Counted from the first letter of the stretch, positions 1-8,129 are shown. The stretch: DNA of 35,391 nucleotides from Bacteroidales bacterium (GCA_017412115.1 JAFPYR010000041.1:1-35391), one strand, 5' to 3'. Numbers and translations are program-made. The notes: generated by a model from the letters alone, not told the origin.

Positions 1-263
1 CTACAAAGTTGAGTTATCAGGATGTAGGACAGATGGATATGTACGTAAAAATGTACGACGAACTTGTCCGACCCGAAGGTCATAATCCAACAATCGGTAT
101 TTTGCTCTGTGCAGACACCGACCAAGATGTCGCACATTATTCTGTTCTCAATGGTAGCGACCAACTTTTTGCGGCGAAACTAATGACCTATTTGCCTACC
201 AAAGAGCAACTTCGCCGCGAGATAGAACAGCAAAAAGAGTTTTTTAGATTGCAAAATCAATAG
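1..263 (+). CDS. YhcG/DUF1016-family PDDEXK nuclease, C-terminal fragment
   Basis: This is the last ~87 codons of a gene cut by the left edge. The frame is open from base 3, so the TTG at 9 is not a true start. The text 'GQMDMYVKMYDE' followed by 'NPTIGILLCA' and 'YLPTKEQLRREIE' matches from memory the C-terminal core of the DUF1016/YhcG family, whose PD-(D/E)XK-like domain is often found in restriction-modification and defence islands. The family's catalytic residues are partly upstream of the window. The stop lies 10 nt before the HNH gene, on the same strand, so the two are probably co-transcribed. Family assignment is fairly safe; the biochemical role is not established by this sequence. 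Confidence 0.85.
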   Translation, partial: TKLSYQDVGQMDMYVKMYDELVRPEGHNPTIGILLCADTDQDVAHYSVLNGSDQLFAAKLMTYLPTKEQLRREIEQQKEFFRLQNQ

Positions 264-273
264 TATTAGTAAT

Positions 274-1326
274 ATGCAGTTACCAAACAACAAAATACTA
301 AATATCAGCACATTGTCGCAGATATTCGACAATACGACAGCCACATACAAGTTCTATTGGTTTGTGGCGACGCTTGATATTGTTGTTAAGGAACGCAAAA
401 CAAGAATTTCGTTTTGGGAGATAATTGCATCAATGATAGCCGAATCGTGGTATCCAATTCACTATTTCAAATTGTCGTTTGGTAAATCTGATTCATTGTT
501 TGAATATTCGCAGCAAATTCAAAATGATTTGCAAATTTCTATTGAATTGGACAAAGATAAAATCAAAAGTCAATTGCTTAATAATCTTGAAAATACGAAG
601 AAATATCTTCGGATTTTCACCAAAAATGTACCTTACAGATTTCTCTCGCCTTGGATTAAATATACATACGATGATGATGTGATTGTAAAATCGCAGAGTT
701 TCACAAACGGCTGTCTTTATGCAATTTACAACGAAGAAATCGAAATCAATCCGATATGGATTGAGTATCTAAATGAAAATTATGTAATTCTCAGAGATTT
801 TACATTTTGGAATTTGACGGAATTTCTGCAAAAACGAAATCCAAACGTTCCAAATCTTCCTGCAAAACTTGTGAAGCCGTTGCAACGGGAATCGCTCACC
901 AAACAACGAAAGTTTTGGGACACTTACATCGAATCAGTTGGAAAAATCAATTGTATCTATACGGGCAAAGAAATCTTTGCCAAGAAATATGATTTAGACC
1001 ATTTTGTGCCGTGGAGTTTTGTGTCGCACAATCTGTTATGGAATTTGCTGCCCGCAGATGCGAGCATAAATTCTTCAAAAAGCAACAATCTTCCGCCGTT
1101 GGACAAGTATTTGAAACCGTTTGCAAGTATGCAGCATAACGCATTGAAAACGCTATATGCCCAAGATCCGAACAACAATATTTTTGAAGACTATTTGACA
1201 ATTTTTGATTCGGTTTCGGAATTGGTAAAAATGCCGCAAAACGAGTTTTGCGATGTTTTGGGCAAAACATTTACGCCGCTTGTGCAAATAGCGGAAAATT
1301 CAGGTTTTAAAATTTGGCAGCAATGA
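274..1326 (+). CDS. HNH endonuclease domain protein
   Basis: A 350-aa protein with an HNH nuclease in its C-terminal third. Residues about 224-275 read NCIYTGKEIF, then DLDHFVPW (D242, H243), HNLLWNLLP (from about 252) and INSSKSNNLP, which is the DHxxPW...N-L-P...N..K pattern of HNH enzymes. The usual second CxxC zinc pair is absent. The N-terminal ~200 residues are not recognised and may be a target-recognition or partner-binding domain. It starts at an ATG 10 nt after the YhcG-like gene and its TGA overlaps the next gene's ATG (ATGA), implying translational coupling with the methyltransferase-HIT gene. Strong AT richness suggests horizontal acquisition. It is likely the DNA-cutting part of a defence cassette (inference). 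It has no RuvC or arginine-rich bridge, so it is not a Cas9. Confidence 0.85.
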   Translation: MQLPNNKILNISTLSQIFDNTTATYKFYWFVATLDIVVKERKTRISFWEIIASMIAESWYPIHYFKLSFGKSDSLFEYSQQIQNDLQISIELDKDKIKSQLLNNLENTKKYLRIFTKNVPYRFLSPWIKYTYDDDVIVKSQSFTNGCLYAIYNEEIEINPIWIEYLNENYVILRDFTFWNLTEFLQKRNPNVPNLPAKLVKPLQRESLTKQRKFWDTYIESVGKINCIYTGKEIFAKKYDLDHFVPWSFVSHNLLWNLLPADASINSSKSNNLPPLDKYLKPFASMQHNALKTLYAQDPNNNIFEDYLTIFDSVSELVKMPQNEFCDVLGKTFTPLVQIAENSGFKIWQQ

Positions 1327-2195
1327 AAAAGACTAAAAATAATCCGCACCTGACGGCAAAAGAGCGCACAACGATTTCTTTTCCAACACGTTGGCTCAAA
1401 CAAAACGATTGTTTAAAAGGCGAAATCTTAGATTTCGGCTGTGGATTTGGTTTTGATACCGATGAACTCAAAAAAGAAGGTTTTAATATTGTCGGCTACG
1501 ACAATTACTACCGCCCCGAATATCCAACAAAACGCTTTGACACAATAATTTGCAACTATGTTCTTAATGTTCTCGAACCCGACGAACAGGCAAGCGTTTT
1601 GATGTCTGTTTCAGAACTTCTAAAACCCGAAGGCAAGGCCTATTTTGCTGTGCGTCGCGATTTGAAATATGAAGGTTTCCGCACTCATTTTGTACACAAA
1701 ATGCCTACATATCAATGTAATGTGATTTTGCCGTACAAAAGTGTTTTCGCAAACGAAAACTGCGAAATTTATGAATATCAGCATTTTAATAAAACCGATT
1801 ATAAACAAAAATACGAACTTTCAAACGCTTGTCCCTTTTGCAATCTCAATTCCAAAGTAGAAATCATCAGCGAAACTGCGACCGCTGTGGCATTTTTAGA
1901 CGGTTATCCCGTCAGCAAAGGACATACATTGATAATCCCCAAACGCCACGTGGCTGATTATTTTGAACTTACAACACGTGAGCAACGCGCCCTTTGGTTG
2001 CTTGTCAACCGTTGCAAAACGATACTTTCCGACCGCTACCATCCAGACGGTTTCAACGTCGGCATTAATGTCGGTCAAGCCGCTGGACAATCAGTTTTTC
2101 ACGTGCATATACATCTAATTCCAAGATATAAAGGCGACGTGGAAAATCCGAAAGGCGGAGTTAGAGGGGTGATACCGGGGAGGCAAAAATATTAA
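1323..2195 (+). CDS. Fused SAM-dependent methyltransferase and HIT-domain protein
   Basis: A 290-aa two-domain protein. The ATG at 1323 overlaps the HNH stop; an in-frame TTG at 1314 is less likely. Residues about 1-150 form a class I methyltransferase: motif I is ILDFGCGFGFDTDEL, then an acidic strand end (IVGYDNYY) and a motif-IV-like region (FDTIICNYVLNVL). Residues about 165-290 are a HIT (histidine triad) domain, opening with a CPFC pair, continuing YPVSKGHTLIIPKRHV, and ending in the triad HVHIHLIPRYKGD and GGVRGVIPGRQKY. HIT proteins hydrolyse or transfer nucleotidyl groups. Putting both activities in one chain inside a nuclease operon suggests modification plus nucleotide processing, perhaps handling a nucleotidylated nucleic acid or signal (inference). 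All three histidines of the triad are present. Confidence 0.85.
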   Translation: MKKTKNNPHLTAKERTTISFPTRWLKQNDCLKGEILDFGCGFGFDTDELKKEGFNIVGYDNYYRPEYPTKRFDTIICNYVLNVLEPDEQASVLMSVSELLKPEGKAYFAVRRDLKYEGFRTHFVHKMPTYQCNVILPYKSVFANENCEIYEYQHFNKTDYKQKYELSNACPFCNLNSKVEIISETATAVAFLDGYPVSKGHTLIIPKRHVADYFELTTREQRALWLLVNRCKTILSDRYHPDGFNVGINVGQAAGQSVFHVHIHLIPRYKGDVENPKGGVRGVIPGRQKY

Positions 2196-2211
2196 AAAAT
2201 AAGATTTGAAT

Positions 2212-4938
2212 ATGATAAACCAAAGCGATAATTTGATTTTTATAAACGGTGAAAATAAAACGTCGCAAATCGACACTATAACACCGAGAGGTAATTCGTA
2301 TGCTGTTGTTTTTCATAACAATAACAAAATTTATAACTATTCAACAGATAAAATTAAGTGGCTTAAAACAACGAATAGAATTGATGTTAAAAAAAATATC
2401 ATAGAAATCAATGGCTTTACACAAAAAAACGTCAAGTCAGTTTCAGTTTTTTCTGATTTCTTCAAAAAGTATTATTTCATAGCATTTGAGAATGGTTTTC
2501 AAAAACTCTATGAAGGCAAAGAGGTCAAGATCCGCGAATCAGTTTTGAAAGATTCATTGTCCAAAAAAGTGTTTGAATATTTGTCGGAAGTGGCAATCAT
2601 AAATCCGCTAAAAACAGATGATGGTAAAAATATTTTAAGCATTCAATACCAAAAAATCAATGAAATTCATTCGGAGTCGGCTTTGGCAAAATATCTGAAT
2701 CCCACAAAATTCAAGATGAAAACGGCCAAATGTAAAAGCCTTATTTTCCCTTTCGGCTGCAATTCAAGCCAATACAAGGCTGTAAAAAACGCATTTGAAA
2801 ATCAATTAAGCGTTATTCAAGGTCCTCCCGGCACTGGAAAAACGCAAACCATTTTAAACATAATTTCAAACATTCTGATTAATAATCAGAGTGTTATAGT
2901 TGTTTCCAACAATAATTCGGCGACTGACAATGTATTGGAAAAACTCAAAAAATACGGTTTTGATTTTATGGCAGCACCGCTTGGAAATAGCGATAATAAA
3001 CAAATCTTTTTGGATTCACAACCCGAAACGCATATTTGCCCCGACGTGATAAATACTTGGAAATCAGATATTACAGATTTAAAATCACAAATATCGGCAT
3101 TGTCGAGCGATTTGTCCAAAATATATGTTGCACAAGAGCGACTTGCTGTTTTAAAACAAGAGTTGTCTCAATGGAAATTGGAGTTTGAACATTTTAAACA
3201 ATCGAACAAAACTGATTCTGCCATTAACCCTGAAACAATAAGGGCGAAAGCCGACAATCTGATGGAACTCCTTAATTTTCAACAGAATATTATTGAAGGA
3301 TACAAAGCAAGATTTGGAAAAATAAAATGGTTTTTCCTGAAATTGAAATTCAAATTTGCTTACAAAATTAATCCTGAATTGCTGATTTACTGCGATGAAA
3401 ATGCAATCAGACAGACACAAATATTGTTTTATTACAAAAAAATATCCGAACTTGAAACCGAAATCAAGCAATTGGAAGATTTTTGTAATGCAGACATTAC
3501 TAAACAAAAATCAGAAAGGCTAACTTCATTGTCAATGACGGTATTAAAAAACAGCATTTACGAAAAATATTGTTCACAAAAACGGGAACAAATTGCTGTG
3601 GAATATGCTTTGATGCATAAACCGTCAAGTTTTATAAAAGAGTTTCCCATTGTATTAAGCACTACTTTTTCGGCGTTAAGTAGTGTGAAAGATGCATTTT
3701 ACGACTATTTGATAATGGACGAAGCATCACAGGTTACAATTGAAACAGGTGCATTGGCTTTTGCTTGCGCCCGAAATGCTGTCATTGTTGGCGATATAAT
3801 GCAGTTGCCAAATGTTGTAACAGATGAAGACAGGCAAAAATTGGATGCTGTTATCCAAAAATATGACATAAACAGCGGATACGACAGCGCAAAACACAGT
3901 TTTTTGGAATCTGTTATAAAGATAATTTCCGATGTACCTCAGACATTGCTGCGCGAGCATTACCGCTGCAATCCTGAAATCATAAACTTTTGCAACCAAA
4001 AGTTTTATGGCGGCGAACTTGTTGTTATGACACAAAAATCAGATTTTAAGGCTGTTACAGCAATCAAAACGACAGAAGGCAACCATTGTCGCGGTCATCA
4101 AAATCAAAGAGAAATTGACATAATTTGCAAAGAGATTTTGCCTGAAATTAAATCTGACCCAAGCAAAATCGGAATTATTGCGCCTTATAACAGCCAAGTA
4201 AACGCAATTAAGAATTATGTTGACAATAAAATTGAAGTTGCAACGGTGCATAAATATCAAGGTCGAGAAAAGGATGTAATAATAATGAGTGTTACCGACG
4301 ACCAAATTGGCGAATTTGCCGACAATGCTAATCTTCTGAATGTTGCGGTGTCGCGTGCAAAACAAAAGTTTTATCTTGTTGTAACGGGCAACAAACAAGA
4401 TAAACACGGCAATATCAGCGACTTACTCGATTATATTGAATACAATGGCGGTATTGTTACCGACAGCAAAATATGTTCTATTTATGATATGCTTTACAAA
4501 CAATTTGCCGCCAAACGTGAAGAATTTTTCAAAAATCGCCGCAAAGTTTCGCAATACGATTCTGAAAATTTGACCTATTATCTCATAAAAGATATTTTTA
4601 AAGGAAATGACGAATTTAAAAGTTACGATGTGCTTTTGAATTATCCTCTGAACCGTTTAATCGGTGATACGTCGCTGTTAAACGACGATGAAAAACAGTA
4701 CATTTCACATTCCGCCACACACGTTGACTTCTTGATATTCAGACGTGTAAGCAAGAAAACAATTTTAACAATAGAAGTTGACGGTTGGAGTTTTCATCAC
4801 GACGGCACAAAACAAAGTGAAAGGGACAAAATGAAAAATCACATACTTTCGCTTTACAACATACCGCTCTTGCGTCTTTCAATAACGGGCAGTAACGAAA
4901 AGGAGATTATAATTAGTAAACTGCAAGAATTATTATAA
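2212..4938 (+). CDS. UPF1-like SF1 helicase with C-terminal DUF2726/Vsr-like nuclease domain
   Basis: A 908-aa protein beginning at the ATG at 2212 (a TTG 6 nt earlier is in frame). Residues 1-190 are an unrecognised N-terminal domain. Walker A is GPPGTGKT at 204-211, followed by the motif Ia-like VVSNNNSATDNVL. A long coiled insert of about 280-480 separates it from motif II, DEASQ at 503-507, and GDIMQLP. Later motifs include REHYRCNPEI, GIIAPYNSQV, VATVHKYQGREKDV and NVAVSRAKQKF (VAVSRAK at 711-717), matching the UPF1/AAA_11-AAA_12 superfamily I. The C-terminal ~140 residues read HVDFLIFRR, TIEVDGWSFH and QSERDKMKNHIL, the D...ExD pattern of DUF2726/Vsr-like PD-(D/E)XK nucleases. It follows the methyltransferase-HIT gene by 16 nt and is probably the motor-nuclease of the cassette. 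Confidence 0.88.
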   Translation: MINQSDNLIFINGENKTSQIDTITPRGNSYAVVFHNNNKIYNYSTDKIKWLKTTNRIDVKKNIIEINGFTQKNVKSVSVFSDFFKKYYFIAFENGFQKLYEGKEVKIRESVLKDSLSKKVFEYLSEVAIINPLKTDDGKNILSIQYQKINEIHSESALAKYLNPTKFKMKTAKCKSLIFPFGCNSSQYKAVKNAFENQLSVIQGPPGTGKTQTILNIISNILINNQSVIVVSNNNSATDNVLEKLKKYGFDFMAAPLGNSDNKQIFLDSQPETHICPDVINTWKSDITDLKSQISALSSDLSKIYVAQERLAVLKQELSQWKLEFEHFKQSNKTDSAINPETIRAKADNLMELLNFQQNIIEGYKARFGKIKWFFLKLKFKFAYKINPELLIYCDENAIRQTQILFYYKKISELETEIKQLEDFCNADITKQKSERLTSLSMTVLKNSIYEKYCSQKREQIAVEYALMHKPSSFIKEFPIVLSTTFSALSSVKDAFYDYLIMDEASQVTIETGALAFACARNAVIVGDIMQLPNVVTDEDRQKLDAVIQKYDINSGYDSAKHSFLESVIKIISDVPQTLLREHYRCNPEIINFCNQKFYGGELVVMTQKSDFKAVTAIKTTEGNHCRGHQNQREIDIICKEILPEIKSDPSKIGIIAPYNSQVNAIKNYVDNKIEVATVHKYQGREKDVIIMSVTDDQIGEFADNANLLNVAVSRAKQKFYLVVTGNKQDKHGNISDLLDYIEYNGGIVTDSKICSIYDMLYKQFAAKREEFFKNRRKVSQYDSENLTYYLIKDIFKGNDEFKSYDVLLNYPLNRLIGDTSLLNDDEKQYISHSATHVDFLIFRRVSKKTILTIEVDGWSFHHDGTKQSERDKMKNHILSLYNIPLLRLSITGSNEKEIIISKLQELL

Positions 4939-5052
4939 TCCAAACAAATCCCCTCCCGTCACCTCGCTCTGCACATCACCGCTGTAAAATTTTATAAGTG
5001 GTTATCATTGTGATGTATAGGGATTTTTTTGTCCCAAAAATTTCGAGATGCC

Positions 5053-5089
5053 GGTGCCGTAACTCATTTTTTTTAGGACTTACGGCACC
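5053..5089. repeat. Inverted repeat of GGTGCCGTAA
   Basis: GGTGCCGTAA at 5053-5062 is followed after 17 nt by TTACGGCACC at 5080-5089, a perfect 10-bp stem. Its left arm belongs to a short motif also found at 6051-6067 and 6970-6986, where it sits in front of promoters. Confidence 0.75.
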
Positions 5090-5109
5090 ATTATCAGGAG
5101 AAATGTTTT

Positions 5110-5158
5110 GTTTATTTCTCTAAATCCACAAAAAAAACATCGATTTAGAGAAATAAAC
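5110..5158. terminator. Perfect 17-bp inverted repeat, probable bidirectional terminator
   Basis: GTTTATTTCTCTAAATC (5110-5126) and its exact reverse complement (5142-5158) enclose a 15-nt A-rich loop. It lies between the end of the helicase gene and the end of the convergent lipoprotein gene, so a role in termination or transcript protection is likely. It lacks a U-run directly after either arm, so a protein-binding or transposon-scar origin is also possible. Confidence 0.5.
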
Positions 5159-5358
5159 GAGTAATGAGATGAAATTGATTATTGGTAGAGCAAAAGAGAT
5201 AAAAGGAGTTATAAATTTTTTATTCTGCCGTTGATAAAAAATATGAAGAGACTATCCGTTTCCGCACTTAAACTCTGATTAAAAAACAGTCGTATTATTA
5301 TAAAAAAATCCGCCACAAAAAGCAGCGTTTTTTTTACAATTGAATATAGAAAAGACGT

Positions 5359-5988
5359 TTACTGTCTTTCATAATAGACTACATAACTATATTCACCATC
5401 TTCTAAATCTTCCTCTAAATCTTCGTCAGGAATCTCGACATCTTCTTTTGTTGTAGTTATAACAAGTGTATTTCCCTCAAAAGACATTCTACCACTTAAA
5501 ATACTACTATAACTACCAGAAAAACTAAAATGGTTTTCATCCTCAATAGAACCTGAATTCATATAATAAATATATTTGTAAGATGCTGTCAATTTATTAC
5601 CTTCAACTTCATAAGGAAAATTTTTTTCTGTTGTTACGTACTTGCCATTCACAATTGATACACCTTCAAAGTATTGATATTCTTCGTTTGAAGAACTTAC
5701 CTCACCAATTGTGAAAACAGGAGGAAGAAAAGTTCCGTCATTAAAAAATTGAAATAATTGGCCAATACCAGAACGAGAAAGTTCTTCCTCATCAGAATTT
5801 AAATCTACAGTTCGCTCTACTTCTCCGTTTTTATAAAAAACCATTTTTACAACTTTCCATGAGCCGACAATTTCCTTCTTGTAATCAATACTTGAATTAT
5901 TATCATCATCTTTTTTACTACAAGAAGTCGTAGAAAAAGCAAACGCCACTAAAAGGCTTGTTAATACAAATAATTTTAATGTTTTCAT
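5359..5988 (-). CDS. Lipocalin-like lipoprotein
   Basis: A 209-aa predicted lipoprotein. It has a classic signal peptide (MKTLKLFVLTSLLVAFAF) with lipobox TTSC, followed by an acidic Lys/Asp/Asn linker typical of surface-exported Bacteroidota lipoproteins. The mature part opens with IVGSWKVVKMVFYKNGE and has FNDGTF and YEVEGNKL, the pattern of Bacteroidota lipocalin-like domains, where a GxW motif starts a beta-barrel and strands alternate with turns. The C-terminus is very acidic. Ligand and role are unknown. It is monocistronic, with a TATATTTG -7 box at 6033-6026 on its strand preceded by a GTTACGGCATCGGTA motif shared with the VanW promoter. Confidence 0.75.
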   Translation of the reverse strand: MKTLKLFVLTSLLVAFAFSTTSCSKKDDDNNSSIDYKKEIVGSWKVVKMVFYKNGEVERTVDLNSDEEELSRSGIGQLFQFFNDGTFLPPVFTIGEVSSSNEEYQYFEGVSIVNGKYVTTEKNFPYEVEGNKLTASYKYIYYMNSGSIEDENHFSFSGSYSSILSGRMSFEGNTLVITTTKEDVEIPDEDLEEDLEDGEYSYVVYYERQ

Positions 5989-6025
5989 TTTTTATAAATT
6001 AAATAAATTTAAGTAAATTAAGCTG

Positions 6026-6067
6026 CAAATATAATCAAAATAATCGACTACCGATGCCGTAACTCAT
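6026..6067 (-). promoter_or_regulatory. Promoter of the lipoprotein gene with GTTACGGCATCGGTA motif
   Basis: On the minus strand TATATTTG (6033-6026) is preceded by exactly 15 nt and then by the motif GTTACGGCATCGGTA. The same motif, one base different, precedes the VanW gene's -7 box at the identical spacing, suggesting a shared regulator or alternative sigma recognition. Confidence 0.6.
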
Positions 6068-6091
6068 GATACGCACCTGCATTGAGACTTT

Positions 6092-6904
6092 TCATTCCTT
6101 TAATGTAGGGTTATACATCATAATGGCGTTGTTTTCTGACACTAATTCTTCGGTGGATTTACCGGATTGAAGGTTGGTGATGCGCTTAAAGATGCGGTTA
6201 TGACGGGTGTAGCCGCCCCACCATTGAAGTTCAAAACGTTGGTCGGTTTCGTAAATTTCGTAACTGTTTTCGGGTTTGAAATCGCCGCAGAGAGTACCAT
6301 GAAGGTATTCGTCATTGAGCCAAAGATTAAGTTGAAAAGTAATGTCGGTGTTGTTTTTAAGTTGCAGGTCGATGTAATTGTAGGCAAGAGTTGCACCGCA
6401 GGCAAAAGGTATTGTACGATTGACATCGGGAAAAACGTCAAAACTATGCCGCCAACGCTCCGTAATTGTAAGCGGTGAGTGCAACGCCATCCAATATATA
6501 AGGTTGCCGAGCTGACACAATCCGCCGCCAATGCCCGTTGATACTTTGCCGTTGTGAATCATCATTCCCTCCTTGTAGCCCTTGCGCTTGGTAGGCCGCC
6601 CCACCATACGCCAAATAGAAAAAGTTTCACCGGGACGTATTACAACGCCGCTAATTTTTGCGATGGCAAGTTTTAGATTGGTTATCTTATTGTATTGCAG
6701 ATACATATCCACATTCTTCAATTTGCGCAAAAGAGTGGATTTATGCTCAATCCAAAGGTTTGAAATATTGGCAGAGCGATCTATCTTGGAATATTTTACG
6801 CCCGAGAGATGCCATTTAAGAAAACGTTTGGCGATATAGAACTCCCGACCAAGCCAACGCCGCAAAGGACTGCGTTCAATTGGTTTTTCTACAATATTAA
6901 TCAT
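6092..6904 (-). CDS. VanW family protein
   Basis: A 270-aa protein; the ATG at 6904 is preferred over a TTG two codons earlier. It has no obvious signal peptide. The central region carries the VanW signature: VIRPGETFSIWRMVG, then GYKEGMMIHNGKVSTGIGGG, LCQLGNLIYWMALHSPL, and HSFDVFPD followed by IPFACGATLAYNYIDLQ. VanW occurs in vancomycin-resistance clusters and elsewhere, but its biochemical role is not settled; there is no VanA/H/X homolog nearby, so this is not evidence of glycopeptide resistance. The gene is monocistronic with its own TATCTTTG promoter and ends about 100 bp before the lipoprotein gene's start. Confidence 0.9.
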   Translation of the reverse strand: MINIVEKPIERSPLRRWLGREFYIAKRFLKWHLSGVKYSKIDRSANISNLWIEHKSTLLRKLKNVDMYLQYNKITNLKLAIAKISGVVIRPGETFSIWRMVGRPTKRKGYKEGMMIHNGKVSTGIGGGLCQLGNLIYWMALHSPLTITERWRHSFDVFPDVNRTIPFACGATLAYNYIDLQLKNNTDITFQLNLWLNDEYLHGTLCGDFKPENSYEIYETDQRFELQWWGGYTRHNRIFKRITNLQSGKSTEELVSENNAIMMYNPTLKE

Positions 6905-6944
6905 AATCAATCAAGTTTTGAGGGTTATCCAATATTGTTTCGGA

Positions 6945-6986
6945 CAAAGATATGAAAAGTTTTATGATACCAATGCCGTAACCCGA
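6945..6986 (-). promoter_or_regulatory. VanW promoter with GTTACGGCATTGGTA motif
   Basis: Minus-strand TATCTTTG at 6952-6945 with a TTG 18 nt upstream (6973-6971). The TTG is embedded in GTTACGGCATTGGTA, which also lies exactly 15 nt upstream of the lipoprotein -7 box. The motif therefore overlaps the -33 element. Confidence 0.65.
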
Positions 6987-7001
6987 TTTTTTTGTTGCTT
7001 T

Positions 7002-8129
7002 CTAACGCCGTTTTATCACAGATTCTACTTTTTTCTTACATTCGCCGCAATAATAATGAGTGCTAAGAGTTTTCATAATACAATCCCGATTTGACTCACC
7101 GAGGGGGACAAGAGCATTGCCGGGCTCTTCGTATTCATCATCAAGAGCGGCAAAAGCGTGTCCGAATTCATGAACAAACAATTCCAAAATTTGAGAATTT
7201 CCGCCGGGAAAAACACTGTAAAAATTATAAATTCCTCCGCCGCCATATTTTTCGCTATTAACAAGTATAATGGCATAACTCCATGACGTATTCGAGGCTA
7301 ATTCACTGACAGACCAATAATTAGACGTACCAATATAACGCTCTATACCAAAAGTATCGTATGAAAAATCCATCAAAGTTTTACGCTCAATATTTTCAGA
7401 GGGAATGTCAATACCGCTTTCAGGCGAAGGTGCAAGAACGGCATTAATATTAAAACAACGTTTATAATTAGAAAACGGTTCATACTCAAAAAGTTGCGTT
7501 GCCATTTTTTGGGCTGCTTCCAAAAACTTATCCATCTCTTTAGCGGTGTAACCCTCCGGCAAAAAAACTATATCAATGCTGCGAGAGGTTTTCGCACGTT
7601 GAAGACTTTCAACAGGATAACGCTTATTAACGGAAGGTATATCAGATAATTTTTCAAGGTCGATTTCTAAATCCAATAAAGTTTGCTTAAGTCCTGATTT
7701 ATAATTTCTTATAACACTGACAATTGAAGGATGTTTTGGGAAAGGAATCATCACGCCTTCTTTAAATTCACCGCTTGAGAGGTTAAAACACATGGTCTGC
7801 CATTCACAAAAAAGCGACGAATAAGAATTACGGTAAATAATACGCTTAGTTGCTTTATCGGTAATTAAAACCATCATATCGCTTTCTTTATGACAAATAT
7901 CTAAAGCTTTTTTCTTTCCTGACCAGCCGTCAATAATGCTCCAACCATTAAAGTTAGCTTTACAAGAAGTACTATCGCCGAAAATAGAATACGTAAGCCT
8001 TAACGTCCTGTCATAAAAATTTTCCTTAAAACTCTCTTGAGCCGTTACCGTTAAAGAAATAATTACAGCGAAAAAGATTGTCAATAAAACAAACTTAACG
8101 CTCTCTTTTGCAAGTCGAAAAAATTTCAT
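7002..8129 (-). CDS. Secreted M64-family (IgA-peptidase-like) metallopeptidase
   Basis: A 375-aa protein; the ATG at 8129 gives a clean signal peptide (hydrophobic KFVLLTIFFAVIISLTVTA then QES), so the 14-residue longer ORF start is rejected. A beta-rich N-terminal domain (residues ~30-160) resembles the M64 N-terminal domain. The catalytic half opens with SIDIVFLPEGYTAKEMDKF and reaches HEFGH at 320-324, followed by AFAALDDEY, an HExxH zinc site with downstream Asp/Glu ligand candidates. The C-terminal NRDCIMK and YYCGEC are conserved cysteine motifs of the family. M64 peptidases of gut Bacteroidota are extracellular; cleavage of IgA is known only for the type member, so the substrate here is open. 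Confidence 0.9.
   Translation of the reverse strand: MKFFRLAKESVKFVLLTIFFAVIISLTVTAQESFKENFYDRTLRLTYSIFGDSTSCKANFNGWSIIDGWSGKKKALDICHKESDMMVLITDKATKRIIYRNSYSSLFCEWQTMCFNLSSGEFKEGVMIPFPKHPSIVSVIRNYKSGLKQTLLDLEIDLEKLSDIPSVNKRYPVESLQRAKTSRSIDIVFLPEGYTAKEMDKFLEAAQKMATQLFEYEPFSNYKRCFNINAVLAPSPESGIDIPSENIERKTLMDFSYDTFGIERYIGTSNYWSVSELASNTSWSYAIILVNSEKYGGGGIYNFYSVFPGGNSQILELFVHEFGHAFAALDDEYEEPGNALVPLGESNRDCIMKTLSTHYYCGECKKKVESVIKRR

Larger units (their letters stand above)
4939..5358. other. 420-bp non-coding spacer with hairpins
   Basis: No convincing gene is present. The spacer holds an inverted pair of a GGTGCCGTAA motif (5053-5089), a perfect 17-bp inverted repeat (5110-5158) and a 21-codon ORF at 5169-5234 of doubtful status. 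It separates the AT-rich nuclease cassette from the convergent lipoprotein gene, so it should contain terminators for both strands. Confidence 0.6.

Noticed and set aside
274..1326. HNH gene as a Cas9 or group II intron homing endonuclease
   Set aside because: No RuvC, reverse transcriptase or intron structure was found. It sits in an operon with a methyltransferase-HIT and helicase.
6092..6904. Evidence of vancomycin resistance from the VanW protein
   Set aside because: VanW alone is not a resistance determinant; no VanA, VanH or VanX homolog is present.
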